NCBI GenBank assembly: GCA_963851095.1
Contig: CAWKOX010000010.1
Location: 124,001-188,000 of the forward strand
DNA: 64,000 bases
Source of the DNA: Oleispira sp963851095
GTDB lineage: Bacteria > Pseudomonadota > Gammaproteobacteria > Pseudomonadales > Oceanobacteraceae
Reading direction: 5' to 3'
Shown here: positions 34,859 to 42,705 of the stretch, in pieces
How positions within the stretch are numbered: position 1 is the stretch's first letter
Layout of the letters: every line of letters starts with the position of its first letter
The notes under the pieces: model-generated
Database searches by the model: none
What the model saw: the letters and a program-made list of their open reading frames with translations, nothing else
What the model was told of the DNA's origin: nothing
Program-made: the position numbers and the translations under genes

Positions 34859-36038
34859 GGTTACATAACTCGTAGCAGTCTTGGGCGATCATTAGTTCTT
34901 CATTGGTAGCGATAACCATCGCTACTGGGCTGTCGGCTTGGCTGATAATGCCTAGCTCATTGCCCGCTTGGTTGTTTAGTTTTGGATCAAGGATGACCTG
35001 AGAATTAGGCCAGTAGTTAATAATACGCTGGCGGATAGCGGTGGCGTGCTCGCCAATCCCTCCAGTAAATACAAGCGCATCAATGGTCGCCAGTGAGGCC
35101 GACAGGGCACTCAATTCACGAGCAATACGATAACAGAATGCATTGATGGCTTGGCTTGCTTGTTCATTACCTGCTGCTTCTTCGGAAAGTAAGGTGCGCA
35201 TATCATTGCTGCAGCCTGATAACCCTAATAGACCACTCTTTTTGTTTAGGCTGTTCATGATGTCTTCAATACTGGTATTTTCAGCATTCATCATAAATTC
35301 AATCAGGCCTGGGTCAATGCTGCCACAACGGGTGCCCATGATAAGGCCATCTAGCGGCGTGAGCCCCATGCTCGTATCAACACTTTTGCCATTAGCAATT
35401 GCGCTGGCACTGCAGCCGTTACCCAAGTGCGCGCACAAGATATTCAGTTCTTCTTGTGGCTTATTTAACTGTTTAGCACAGGCTTCGGTAATGTAGCGAT
35501 AGCTGGTTCCGTGGAAACCATATTTGCGTACGCCATGATCTTCATACCAAGCTTGAGGAACGGCATACAAATAGGCATGCTCAGGCATAGATTGGTGAAA
35601 TGCAGTATCAAATACGGCGACTTGTGGAAGTTGCGGTAATAATTTTTGGCAGGCTTCAATGCCTAACATATTAACCGGATTATGAAGCGGCGCTAAATGG
35701 CTGATCTTTCTTAAATCAGCAATGTTTTCGTCGTTCAAAAGTGTTGATGCGGAAAATTTTTCGCCACCATGAACAACTCGGTGACCGATGCCCGTTAAAG
35801 AATCTAGAATATGCCATTCATCGAGTAGAACGGCCAAGGTATCAAGCGCAGCTTGATGGCCTTGATCAGTAATCAGGCTTTTACCTTTATGTAAACCAGA
35901 CCAGTTGATAGTCGGTTGCGCTTCGTATAAACGCTCAGCTAAACCGCTGATAATAACGTCTTGTGTCGACATGTCGAAGATGGCGAATTTAATAGATGAA
36001 CTGCCACAGTTAAGGACAAGGATATTAGCACTGCTCAT
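34851..36038 (-). CDS. ackA: Acetate kinase
   Basis: AckA makes ATP and acetate from acetyl phosphate and ADP. The product (395 residues from the start at 36038) begins SSANILVLNCGSSSIKFAI, matching the family start, so the longer version from 36056 is less likely. Other hallmarks are GIGHRVVHGGEKF, VAVFDTAFHQSMPEHAYLYAVP, RKYGFHGTSYRYI, CAHLGNGCSASAI, DTSMGLTPLDGLIMGTRCGSIDPG, and ALVFTGGIGEHA. It is the first gene of an ackA-pta-acyltransferase operon. The pair supports acetate overflow or anaerobic ATP formation. Confidence 0.97.
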   Translation of the reverse strand: MSSANILVLNCGSSSIKFAIFDMSTQDVIISGLAERLYEAQPTINWSGLHKGKSLITDQGHQAALDTLAVLLDEWHILDSLTGIGHRVVHGGEKFSASTLLNDENIADLRKISHLAPLHNPVNMLGIEACQKLLPQLPQVAVFDTAFHQSMPEHAYLYAVPQAWYEDHGVRKYGFHGTSYRYITEACAKQLNKPQEELNILCAHLGNGCSASAIANGKSVDTSMGLTPLDGLIMGTRCGSIDPGLIEFMMNAENTSIEDIMNSLNKKSGLLGLSGCSNDMRTLLSEEAAGNEQASQAINAFCYRIARELSALSASLATIDALVFTGGIGEHATAIRQRIINYWPNSQVILDPKLNNQAGNELGIISQADSPVAMVIATNEELMIAQDCYELCNHD

Positions 36039-36157
36039 GAGGGGCCTTAAGGTCATACCAAAAAATTAAGTGGTCATCTTAAACTAAAATGATGGCCGAT
36101 AAATTGTCGCTTGAAAACAAGCTGACACATATCAACTTGAATGTGATTTTATTATTA

Positions 36158-36529
36158 CTAACTAAGAGATTGATTTAATGCGTATTGTATATTATCTAAA
36201 ACATGCAACGCATTCTTACTGGCAATATCAGGTAACTTATTGATATTGAAGCGAATCCCATAGTGGTAATCTTCTCTTTTAGTATTACATCGCACTACTT
36301 CAGCAGGGATGCGCTTAATACTATGGAATTCACTTAAAATATTGATGTATAAGCGTTGCCCCATTTTGAGTTTGATCGGCGTTACAATAGCAGCGCCGTT
36401 TATAGAAAAGTTACTCACTTCTACAATCTGAAGGGGATTAATTAATCCGAACCAATAACGGGTTTGCAGTTCGAATTTCAACCCGCCTGCTAAGGTGCGG
36501 GTATCAATTCTGCGCTCATTTGTGATCAA
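36158..36529 (-). CDS. PilZ-domain cyclic-di-GMP binding protein
   Basis: A 123-residue single-domain protein. The N-terminal arginine motif (ERRIDTR, residues 5-11, giving RxxxR) and the NFSINGAA strand (N-x-S-x-x-G) together form the PilZ ligand-binding signature. The remaining beta-barrel pattern (KMGQRLYINIL, IPAEVVRC, YHYGIRF) is typical. It would bind cyclic-di-GMP and act on a partner protein. It is not the type IV pilus PilZ protein in its usual operon setting. Two GGDEF proteins and an HD-GYP protein are encoded in the same window. Confidence 0.85.
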   Translation of the reverse strand: MITNERRIDTRTLAGGLKFELQTRYWFGLINPLQIVEVSNFSINGAAIVTPIKLKMGQRLYINILSEFHSIKRIPAEVVRCNTKREDYHYGIRFNINKLPDIASKNALHVLDNIQYALNQSLS

Positions 36530-36587
36530 GTTGATATATTTCCATTATTTTATTGAAGACGATTCCAGTTTCGTCTTTTGTTCAGCG

Positions 36588-37415
36588 CTATTTTGACGAT
36601 TCAAGCGTATTAAAACGGCTCAATTTGTTATAGCGAATCATATTTTGTATTTCTTCAACATACTCTTCTCGGCGCTCAGAGTAGCCAATCAATCCTTCGG
36701 CTAAGGCAACGCCTGTGACGGGTTGATTGTTATCAATGGCCTCTTGTCTAATTTCGCGCAGCGTTTTGTAGCTTGCATGTCGGTTGAGATTTTTGATGTA
36801 GCTTTTTACCGAGTCTAGCGGCGTATCAAAATCGGCGACTTCGTGATTGGCACCACTATTACGGCTGTTAGGAACGATGCCACAACCTTTACTAAAGCAC
36901 CACTGGCCAAAATAGTTATTGCCTTCGCGGGCAAACCGGCTAGTTCCCCATGCAGACTCATTGGCAGCTTGGGCTAAAACCAAAGAGGCTGGAATGGTAT
37001 TAATCTTTTTATCCAAAGCTTTAACCTGAACTTCAGGAGGTAATTCGTCACTGACTTTATACGTTTTTGCAAGAGCCGCGAGTGTATCTGCTTGCTGGCT
37101 ATTGAGATTCGCTAGACTTTGTTTAATGCTCAATAGCTCTTCACGTTGTTTTAATACATCGGCATTGGCTTTTTGAATCAAAGGGCTTAGAAAATTAAAG
37201 AAATTAGCCTTTTTCTCTTTAACGCTAATTTGTGGTGTTGAATGAGTAACGCTCTTTTTTGCTAGATCTGAATTTTTGTTGGCTTCAGAAACATCATTCG
37301 ACTGATCACAGGCGGTAAGTAACGTAAGGGCAGCAGCCACAAATGCCTGTTTTAGGGTTGAAAAACCGTTAAATGGCGAGAATAATATCGATGTGGTCGG
37401 TAGTGAAAAATTCAA
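36588..37415 (-). CDS. bax: Bax-like glucosaminidase-domain lipoprotein
   Basis: The 275-residue protein has a lipoprotein signal with lipobox LTAC (Cys36) followed by Asp-Gln, which in E. coli terms hints at inner-membrane retention. The N-terminal region is long before the hydrophobic core, so a later start is possible. The C-terminal half (~125-270) is a glucosaminidase domain as in E. coli Bax: PASLVLAQAANESAWGTSRFA with the probable catalytic Glu153, GNNYFGQWCFSKGCG, and YIKNLNRHASYKTLREIR. It would cleave the glycan strands of peptidoglycan. A palindrome shared with another gene (37443-37455) lies 27 bases upstream. Confidence 0.87.
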   Translation of the reverse strand: MNFSLPTTSILFSPFNGFSTLKQAFVAAALTLLTACDQSNDVSEANKNSDLAKKSVTHSTPQISVKEKKANFFNFLSPLIQKANADVLKQREELLSIKQSLANLNSQQADTLAALAKTYKVSDELPPEVQVKALDKKINTIPASLVLAQAANESAWGTSRFAREGNNYFGQWCFSKGCGIVPNSRNSGANHEVADFDTPLDSVKSYIKNLNRHASYKTLREIRQEAIDNNQPVTGVALAEGLIGYSERREEYVEEIQNMIRYNKLSRFNTLESSK

Positions 37416-37442
37416 AATGCGTCCTTCTTATGACAATAAATT

Positions 37443-37455
37443 TATACTCAGTATA
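37443..37455. promoter_or_regulatory. 13-bp palindrome TATACT-C-AGTATA upstream of the Bax-like gene
   Basis: A perfect inverted repeat 27 bases before the Bax-like start on the minus strand. It matches the palindrome at 21503-21515 at all positions except the central base, and both are followed by AAGT on the plus strand. It may be a shared operator or a symmetrical promoter element. Confidence 0.4.
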
Positions 37456-37540
37456 AGTGATTCTAATGGCTTCTATCAAAAATTAAAGTCTTATTCTAAT
37501 TGGTCGATGTTAATAACGTGAGAGAAATACTTGCCTGAAA

Positions 37541-37566
37541 TGTAACAGAACGTTATAAACGTTACA
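37541..37566. promoter_or_regulatory. Inverted repeat TGTAAC-N14-GTTACA before the receiver-GGDEF gene
   Basis: The two 6-bp arms (37541-37546, 37561-37566) are perfect, and the spacer contains AACGTT, itself palindromic, with a second AACGTT overlapping the right arm. It lies ~58 bp before the ATG at 37624 and could be an operator; no regulator can be named. Confidence 0.3.
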
Positions 37567-37623
37567 AAAATCGCAATCTATTCTAATTCACCGCTAAGCT
37601 AATCACCTAAGTAAAGGCCAAGT

Positions 37624-38568
37624 ATGGACACTGAACCATTAATATTGATCGCTGATAAAAATTTGAGCACCCAGGCGGTATTAGCGGACTTGTTGATTGC
37701 AGATGCTCAGGTTACTTCAATAATTCAGGATTCTCAGATTGATTTTTGGTTACAGCAAGAAGTTGAAAGCTTACCCAGTTTATTGATTTTAGACTATCAA
37801 TTTTACCAGCAGCAAACCCAGGCAGTATGCCAGCAATGGCGTGACCATCCGTTAATGAGGCAGGTTCCTATTATCATCATGGCTGATGCCAGTGATGATA
37901 TTGAGTTATTTGCCTTAACCAGCGGCGCCGTTGAGTTTTTAGCAAAACCTTTTAAAAAGTCTGAATTAACGTTAGCCAGAATCAAGTTACAGCTATCTAG
38001 AGTGAAAGAACATCGTCATTTATCATCACTTTCAATGACGGACGCTTTAACCCACATCGCTAATCGCCGTTATTTTGATGAATTTTATCATGCAGAGTGG
38101 CGCAGGGCTTGCCGTGAGCAAGGCACGTTAGGGGTTATAATGATCGATATTGATTATTTTAAGGCGTTTAATGATCATTATGGGCATTTACAGGGGGATG
38201 AATGCTTAGAACTCGTCGCGCAGCAGTTAAAAACAGCCGTGCAGCGGCCACGCGATTTTGTTGCACGTTTTGGCGGTGAAGAGTTTATTGTGCTACTACC
38301 CTCTATTCAAGCCGGAGGTGTGAAAGTGGTTGCCGAACGATTGCAGAAAGCATTAGCGAATTTAAAAATCCCTCATAAATCGTCTAGAGTAAATCCCTAT
38401 ATTACCGTCAGTATGGGTCTAGCTTGGTGTGAACCGGATAATGATGTTCGACCTGATGGATTGGTAGCCGCTGCCGATGAAGCGCTTTACAGCGCCAAAG
38501 ACAGTGGTCGTAATCGCTTTAGTGAAGTGGTTGTGGTCGAAAATGAACCCGTTTTTCAGGCAGGCTAA
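37624..38568 (+). CDS. Response regulator with GGDEF output (diguanylate cyclase)
   Basis: The 314-residue protein has a receiver domain (1-~125) with phospho-acceptor Asp57 (LLILDYQ) and Lys near residue 118 (AKPFKKSEL), though the N-terminal acidic pair reads AD rather than DD. A short linker leads to a GGDEF domain (~140-305) with DIDYFKAFNDHYGHLQGDECL and the active-site GGEEF at residues 217-221. RPRD lies five residues upstream, an intact RxxD I-site, so product inhibition is expected. Phosphorylation probably drives dimerisation and cyclic-di-GMP synthesis. No partner kinase is adjacent. Confidence 0.92.
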   Translation: MDTEPLILIADKNLSTQAVLADLLIADAQVTSIIQDSQIDFWLQQEVESLPSLLILDYQFYQQQTQAVCQQWRDHPLMRQVPIIIMADASDDIELFALTSGAVEFLAKPFKKSELTLARIKLQLSRVKEHRHLSSLSMTDALTHIANRRYFDEFYHAEWRRACREQGTLGVIMIDIDYFKAFNDHYGHLQGDECLELVAQQLKTAVQRPRDFVARFGGEEFIVLLPSIQAGGVKVVAERLQKALANLKIPHKSSRVNPYITVSMGLAWCEPDNDVRPDGLVAAADEALYSAKDSGRNRFSEVVVVENEPVFQAG

Positions 38569-38574
38569 ACCTAA

Positions 38575-39045
38575 CTACTGCTTCCGGCGAATGTAGAGCG
38601 TTTTATTGGCTTTAGCGACAATTTCACCTTGTTCGTCGATAATGACAACAGGGTAGGTCGGCAGAAACTTATCACCATTGGCTGTTTTTTCTTTAATTTC
38701 TTTCAGCATATCATCGGTGATAATAAAGGTGGCGGATACTGTGCCGATGCCCGGTTTAATGAATTCAATGTCGGCACTTTGATCCCATACGATGTAATCT
38801 TTTCCTAAATTGTTCATTAGCAATAGCATGTAGAATGGGTCGATCATTGAGTACAAACTGCCACCAAAATGAACGCCGACGTAATTTTTGTTATACCAAC
38901 GCAGCGGTAAGCTTACTTTTGCTTGTCGAAAGTCTTTCTCAATATAGGTCGCTTTTACACCCGCACCAAAATAGGGGCCGTAAATATTAAGCAGTTGGCG
39001 CATGCCTTTTGCGGAAGCAATCCACTCTAAAAATCGTTTGTACAT
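38575..39045 (-). CDS. DUF4442 hotdog-fold protein, thioesterase-like
   Basis: A 156-residue soluble protein of the DUF4442 group of hotdog-fold proteins, related to acyl-CoA thioesterases. Recognisable parts are YVGVHFGGSLYSMIDPFYMLLLM (hotdog helix with preceding loop), DQSADIEFIKPGIGTVSATFII, and the closing strand EIVAKANKTLYIRRK. The catalytic residue and substrate cannot be set from sequence. It converges on the receiver-GGDEF gene with a 6-bp gap. Confidence 0.82.
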   Translation of the reverse strand: MYKRFLEWIASAKGMRQLLNIYGPYFGAGVKATYIEKDFRQAKVSLPLRWYNKNYVGVHFGGSLYSMIDPFYMLLLMNNLGKDYIVWDQSADIEFIKPGIGTVSATFIITDDMLKEIKEKTANGDKFLPTYPVVIIDEQGEIVAKANKTLYIRRKQ

Positions 39046-39169
39046 AATAAAACCTTAAATTAAATGGCGGCATTCTAACAGCGAGACTTACGTTGAGATA
39101 GTAATTACTTGTATATCAACTGGTTGATTTCTCGAATCTTTTAATAGGCGCTATGCTAAGTTATTAACC

Positions 39170-39194
39170 TAAGTAATACACGTAAGTAATACAC
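39170..39194. repeat. 12-bp direct repeat with 13-bp period
   Basis: TAAGTAATACAC occurs at 39170-39181 and again at 39183-39194, one base apart, 35 bp before the start of the exported protein gene at 39229. A period of 13 bp places the copies slightly more than one helical turn apart. Confidence 0.85.
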
Positions 39195-39228
39195 CTGATT
39201 TTTATATTCTAGGAGATAAACATTCCTT

Positions 39229-39879
39229 ATGTACCAAAATAGAACCGCAGCATCACCTCTAAACCATGCTTTAACACTGCTGTTAATGATGGTATCGCTT
39301 TTGGGGGTATTTGAAACGGCGTTTGCTAAACAACAGCCTAGCCTGACAGAGAAGCAGGCCGCCATTATTATTGATGATGCTCTAAATATGCAGCCCTTGA
39401 TGTGGCAAGGGTTCCCACTTCCTTACAGTATAGAGCGTATCAGTCAACATAAAGATGCGGCCATGCTAGAAGTTTTGTTTAACCATCAATTATTGGTAAG
39501 AGAAAAAGAAACTCAGGTGATCGAAATTAAAGGCAGTAATCGCAAGCGGATTGCTTTGAATTACCGTTATTCGTTTGCTAATCAGCAGGGCGTGGGGGAA
39601 ATCAGTTCGCAATCGGGTTTCTATTACGGACATGGTCGTTTAAAAAATATCTTGCAGCTTTCTAAACCTTATTTAATTGGTGATGCCTATTATGCAGAAG
39701 CTTATATACAGTGGTATGTCACGGATATTCAAGATTGGGTCGATGCACCCGCGTTTGATGGTGCGCGCACGTTACGCCGCAGCTTGGAATCAAAAGAAAA
39801 GCCCTTTGAAAAGCGGGTTTATTTACAATACAGCGACAATAAATGGGCTTTTTGGAAGGGAAGACCAGGGGGCTTATAG
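39229..39879 (+). CDS. Exported protein of unknown function
   Basis: A 216-residue protein with a signal peptide (hydrophobic core ~residues 15-30, likely cleavage after AFA at ~33). The mature part is beta-rich and basic toward the end (LQYSDNKWAFWKGRPGG). I do not recognise the family. AGGAG precedes the ATG by ~12 bases, longer than usual. It converges on hemN with a 41-bp gap. Confidence 0.72.
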   Translation: MYQNRTAASPLNHALTLLLMMVSLLGVFETAFAKQQPSLTEKQAAIIIDDALNMQPLMWQGFPLPYSIERISQHKDAAMLEVLFNHQLLVREKETQVIEIKGSNRKRIALNYRYSFANQQGVGEISSQSGFYYGHGRLKNILQLSKPYLIGDAYYAEAYIQWYVTDIQDWVDAPAFDGARTLRRSLESKEKPFEKRVYLQYSDNKWAFWKGRPGGL

Positions 39880-39920
39880 TGCTAGCCGCCCTGATTGTTA
39901 TTGTCTTATTATTAATGAAT

Positions 39921-41345
39921 CTAGATTGCTTTAGAGAATCGAGGGCGATTTACCGGAGTGCTGGCATCGGCACTGGCTGAATACGTTTGAATAATATTCG
40001 AGTTCAAATACGTATCAAATACCATGCAGGCATTACGTACTAATAAACGGCCTTTTTCAGTAATGTGAATACCTTCGGCGCTGATTTCCAACAGTTCATC
40101 TTCAACCATCGGGCTTAGCTGTGATAACTCGTCGGCAAAATAGGTTTGGCTATCGATTGAGAAGGACGTATCTAACTCAGTAAAAATCATCTGGTCGTGA
40201 CACAGCAACTCCATAATCACTTGGCGGCGAATCAAATCATCGGTATCGGTTGTGATCAGCTTAACCACAGGAAATTGATTGTTATTAATCGCATCTTCAT
40301 AAACATTGATGTCTGGACTGTTTTGTAAATAACAGTCACTAATCTGACTAATGGAAGAAACGCCGAAACCAATAAGGTCGCAATCTCCGTGAGTCGTATA
40401 GCCTTGGAAGTTGCGATGTAACTCTTTAGCACCTTGTGCACGAGATAACTCATCATCAGGTTTAGCAAAGTGGTCCATGCCGACGTAGTGGTATCCCACT
40501 TCCGTAAGCGTCGTAATGCAATTACCTAAAATGGCTAATTTTTCTTCAGGGCTTGGAAGGTCTTCTTCCTTAATGCGACGCTGAGGCTTAAATCGCTCTG
40601 GAAGGTGAGCATAGTTGAACACAGAGAGACGGTCAGGTGACATATCGATAATGACATCAAGTGTCTCTGCAAAGGTCTCCTGAGTCTGATGAGGTAAGCC
40701 GTAAATCAAATCAATATTGATGGAACGGAATCCAAGCTCGCGTGCTTCAACCATTACTTTGCGAATCATGCTTTCTGGTTGAATGCGATTAACCGCTTGC
40801 TGAACTTTTTCATTCAGATCTTGAACACCAAAGCTGGTGCGATTGAAGCCAATCTCGCGTAGTAGTTTTAATGTATTCGGACGAACTTCACGAGGATCGA
40901 TTTCAATCGAATAATCAGCGCTATCGTCGCTGCTGAAGTTAAAACGTTTGCGCAAATGGTCCATCAGTTCAGACATTTGGTCATCTGAAAGGAAAGTTGG
41001 CGTTCCACCGCCCCAGTGCATTTGCTGCACAATAGGGTGACCTTGCAACAGTTCTGCTTTGCGGTCGATTTCGGCTTTTAATAAATCAAGATAAGGCTCT
41101 GACTTTGAGCGATCTTTGGTGACAATTTTATTACAGCCACAGTAATAACAAACGTGGGCGCAGAACGGGATGTGCAAATATAGCGATAGCGGCACGTTTT
41201 GATCACGCTGACTCAATAAGTCTCTTTCTACTTGATCATTTTCTACTACCTTAAACTCTACTGCAGTTGGGTAGGATGTGTAGCGAGGGCCGGATCGGTT
41301 ATAGCGTTGGATCAGTTCTGGATCCCAGTGCAATTGTTCGCTCAT
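39921..41345 (-). CDS. hemN: Oxygen-independent coproporphyrinogen III oxidase (dehydrogenase)
   Basis: This radical-SAM enzyme decarboxylates coproporphyrinogen III in haem synthesis without oxygen. The 474-residue protein matches E. coli HemN along its length: RYTSYPTAVEF, LYLHIPFCAHVCYYCGCNK with the CxxxCxxC iron-sulfur motif, MHWGGGTPTFL, EIDPREVRP, FNRTSFGVQDLNEKVQ, NIDLIYGLPHQT, SVFNYAHLPERF, GMDHFAKPDDEL and LHRNFQGYTTHGDCDLIGFGVSSIS. An FNR/Anr-like site lies 82-95 bp upstream, fitting induction at low oxygen. Confidence 0.97.
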   Translation of the reverse strand: MSEQLHWDPELIQRYNRSGPRYTSYPTAVEFKVVENDQVERDLLSQRDQNVPLSLYLHIPFCAHVCYYCGCNKIVTKDRSKSEPYLDLLKAEIDRKAELLQGHPIVQQMHWGGGTPTFLSDDQMSELMDHLRKRFNFSSDDSADYSIEIDPREVRPNTLKLLREIGFNRTSFGVQDLNEKVQQAVNRIQPESMIRKVMVEARELGFRSINIDLIYGLPHQTQETFAETLDVIIDMSPDRLSVFNYAHLPERFKPQRRIKEEDLPSPEEKLAILGNCITTLTEVGYHYVGMDHFAKPDDELSRAQGAKELHRNFQGYTTHGDCDLIGFGVSSISQISDCYLQNSPDINVYEDAINNNQFPVVKLITTDTDDLIRRQVIMELLCHDQMIFTELDTSFSIDSQTYFADELSQLSPMVEDELLEISAEGIHITEKGRLLVRNACMVFDTYLNSNIIQTYSASADASTPVNRPRFSKAI

Positions 41346-41697
41346 AATGACTTCTTATTTCAATGACTGTGAAGTGGTAATGCTTATCTGTATCCCGATA
41401 TTTTAAGTGTTAGTACTCATCGCTTCTTGTCCTGAATCAATATCTGAGTATGTAGCCAGTAAATGGTTTTTATAAGCTGTTTTTATTATTTTTATAGGGT
41501 TTATAAAAGTAAGACTTAATTATTAATGATTTGGCGCTTTCGGCCGAAAAATACATAAATAGCGTCATAAATGAATTTAATAGGCATTATTTTTAAGAAA
41601 GGCCGTAAAGGGCCTTGATTTTGTTTCGATTGGGTCGTTCTATAGAGAGCACTTATCGACCAACTATAAAAAAAATAATGATCGCAAGGGGCTCACT
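41346..41697. other. Divergent intergenic region between hemN and the TetR gene
   Basis: The 352 bp contain an FNR/Anr-like site (41427-41440) and a 12-bp palindrome TTTCGGCCGAAA (41538-41549). The rest is AT-rich with no supported ORF. Promoters for both divergent genes are expected here. Confidence 0.6.
41427..41440. promoter_or_regulatory. Candidate FNR/Anr box upstream of hemN
   Basis: TTGTCCTGAATCAA fits TTGAT-N4-ATCAA with a perfect right half and three of five bases in the left half. Its position, 82-95 bp before the hemN start, would allow class II activation with a start point near 41392. Confidence 0.45.
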
Positions 41698-42360
41698 ATG
41701 CCAAAGAAGCCATTTACGCCTGAAGAAGTCGCGGCTCAACGCCAACGAATAATGGATAGTGCATCACATGTGATGGCCGAAGTCGGGTTTCATCATTTAT
41801 CGATGCGTAAGCTGGCCAGTCAGCTGGGGATGACGGCAAGCAATATTTATAATTATTTTCCAAATAAAGAAGTACTGTTTCTTAAAACACGTTTACGTGG
41901 TTTTGACATGTTCTTTATCGAAATGAATGAGCAGATGGGCAGTGCTGTGAATGCCGAGCAAGCCTTACAGCAATTTGCTCGATTATTGATTGGCTTTGCA
42001 CAAAAAGATCCTGGTTATTATCAGCTAATGTTCCAACCACCGCGCTTGAAGTTACAGGATACTGAACACGTCGATCAAGAGCTAGAAATGCAGTTAGCAT
42101 GCTTGGTAGAAGAATGGCAGCGCCATTTGATGACCTTGATCGTGGATGCAATACCTGCCATGTCGGAACAAAATGAGAATCGTCAAAAGCAATTAGCTTT
42201 ATTCTTTACAGCTTCGGTACATGGTTTAGTGGATACTTACCATTATCGTGCATTATCGATGTTGATGGATGCTGTCGATCTTATTCCAGAAGATGTTGTT
42301 GACTGCCATATTAAATGGCTTTTAAATGCGGTTACTCAGCAAGCTGAGAGCACGGTATAA
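41698..42360 (+). CDS. TetR-family transcriptional regulator
   Basis: The 220-residue protein has an N-terminal TetR HTH (RIMDSASHVMAEVGFHHLSMRKLASQLGMTASNIYNYFPNKEVLF, residues ~18-62) and an all-helical ligand-binding C-terminal domain. The end includes a WHG-like dimer region (ALFFTASVHGLVDTYHYRALSML). The ligand is unknown. The stop is 1 bp from the convergent FlhB-like gene. The regulated gene may be hemN or itself, but nothing shows this directly. Confidence 0.92.
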   Translation: MPKKPFTPEEVAAQRQRIMDSASHVMAEVGFHHLSMRKLASQLGMTASNIYNYFPNKEVLFLKTRLRGFDMFFIEMNEQMGSAVNAEQALQQFARLLIGFAQKDPGYYQLMFQPPRLKLQDTEHVDQELEMQLACLVEEWQRHLMTLIVDAIPAMSEQNENRQKQLALFFTASVHGLVDTYHYRALSMLMDAVDLIPEDVVDCHIKWLLNAVTQQAESTV

Positions 42361-42361
42361 T

Positions 42362-42688
42362 TTAAGGCGCATCTTTATGAGGTTCTTTGCCTTCAAGCTT
42401 ATAAACGAAGGCAAGAATTTCAGCGATGGTGAGGTAAAGAGCTTGAGGGATTTCATCGCCAAGATCTAAATTGCTTAGCCATTGACTCAATTCTGCATTT
42501 TCATAAATAGGGACTTGAGCCTTAAGTGCCAGTTCTATAATGGCTTGGGCTAACTCATCATCTCCTTTGGCCGCTATCGTTGGGGCCGTTTTACCATCAT
42601 AACTTAAGGCAATGGCTTGCTTCGCATTGAGTAAGCTTTTGGGTATGTCAGTCGTATACTCTCTGTTTATTTCACTGCTGTCTTTCAT
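42362..42688 (-). CDS. FlhB C-terminal-domain-like protein
   Basis: A 108-residue protein matching only the cytosolic C-terminal domain of FlhB, the flagellar export switch: KQAIALSYDGKTAPTIAAKGDDELAQAIIELALKAQVPIYENAELSQWL corresponds to the region just after the NPTH cleavage site in FlhB. The NPTH motif and membrane part are absent. Stand-alone proteins of this type beside a FliK-like gene and ccmA are known in pseudomonads and relatives. A role in export-substrate switching is inferred. The FliK-like gene is 17 bp upstream. Confidence 0.85.
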   Translation of the reverse strand: MKDSSEINREYTTDIPKSLLNAKQAIALSYDGKTAPTIAAKGDDELAQAIIELALKAQVPIYENAELSQWLSNLDLGDEIPQALYLTIAEILAFVYKLEGKEPHKDAP

Positions 42689-42705
42689 TCTGTTTTGATT
42701 CTCAT

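Noticed and set aside
35143..35496. 117-codon plus-strand frame opposite ackA
   Set aside because: Shadow of ackA; the opposite strand encodes clearly conserved acetate kinase motifs.
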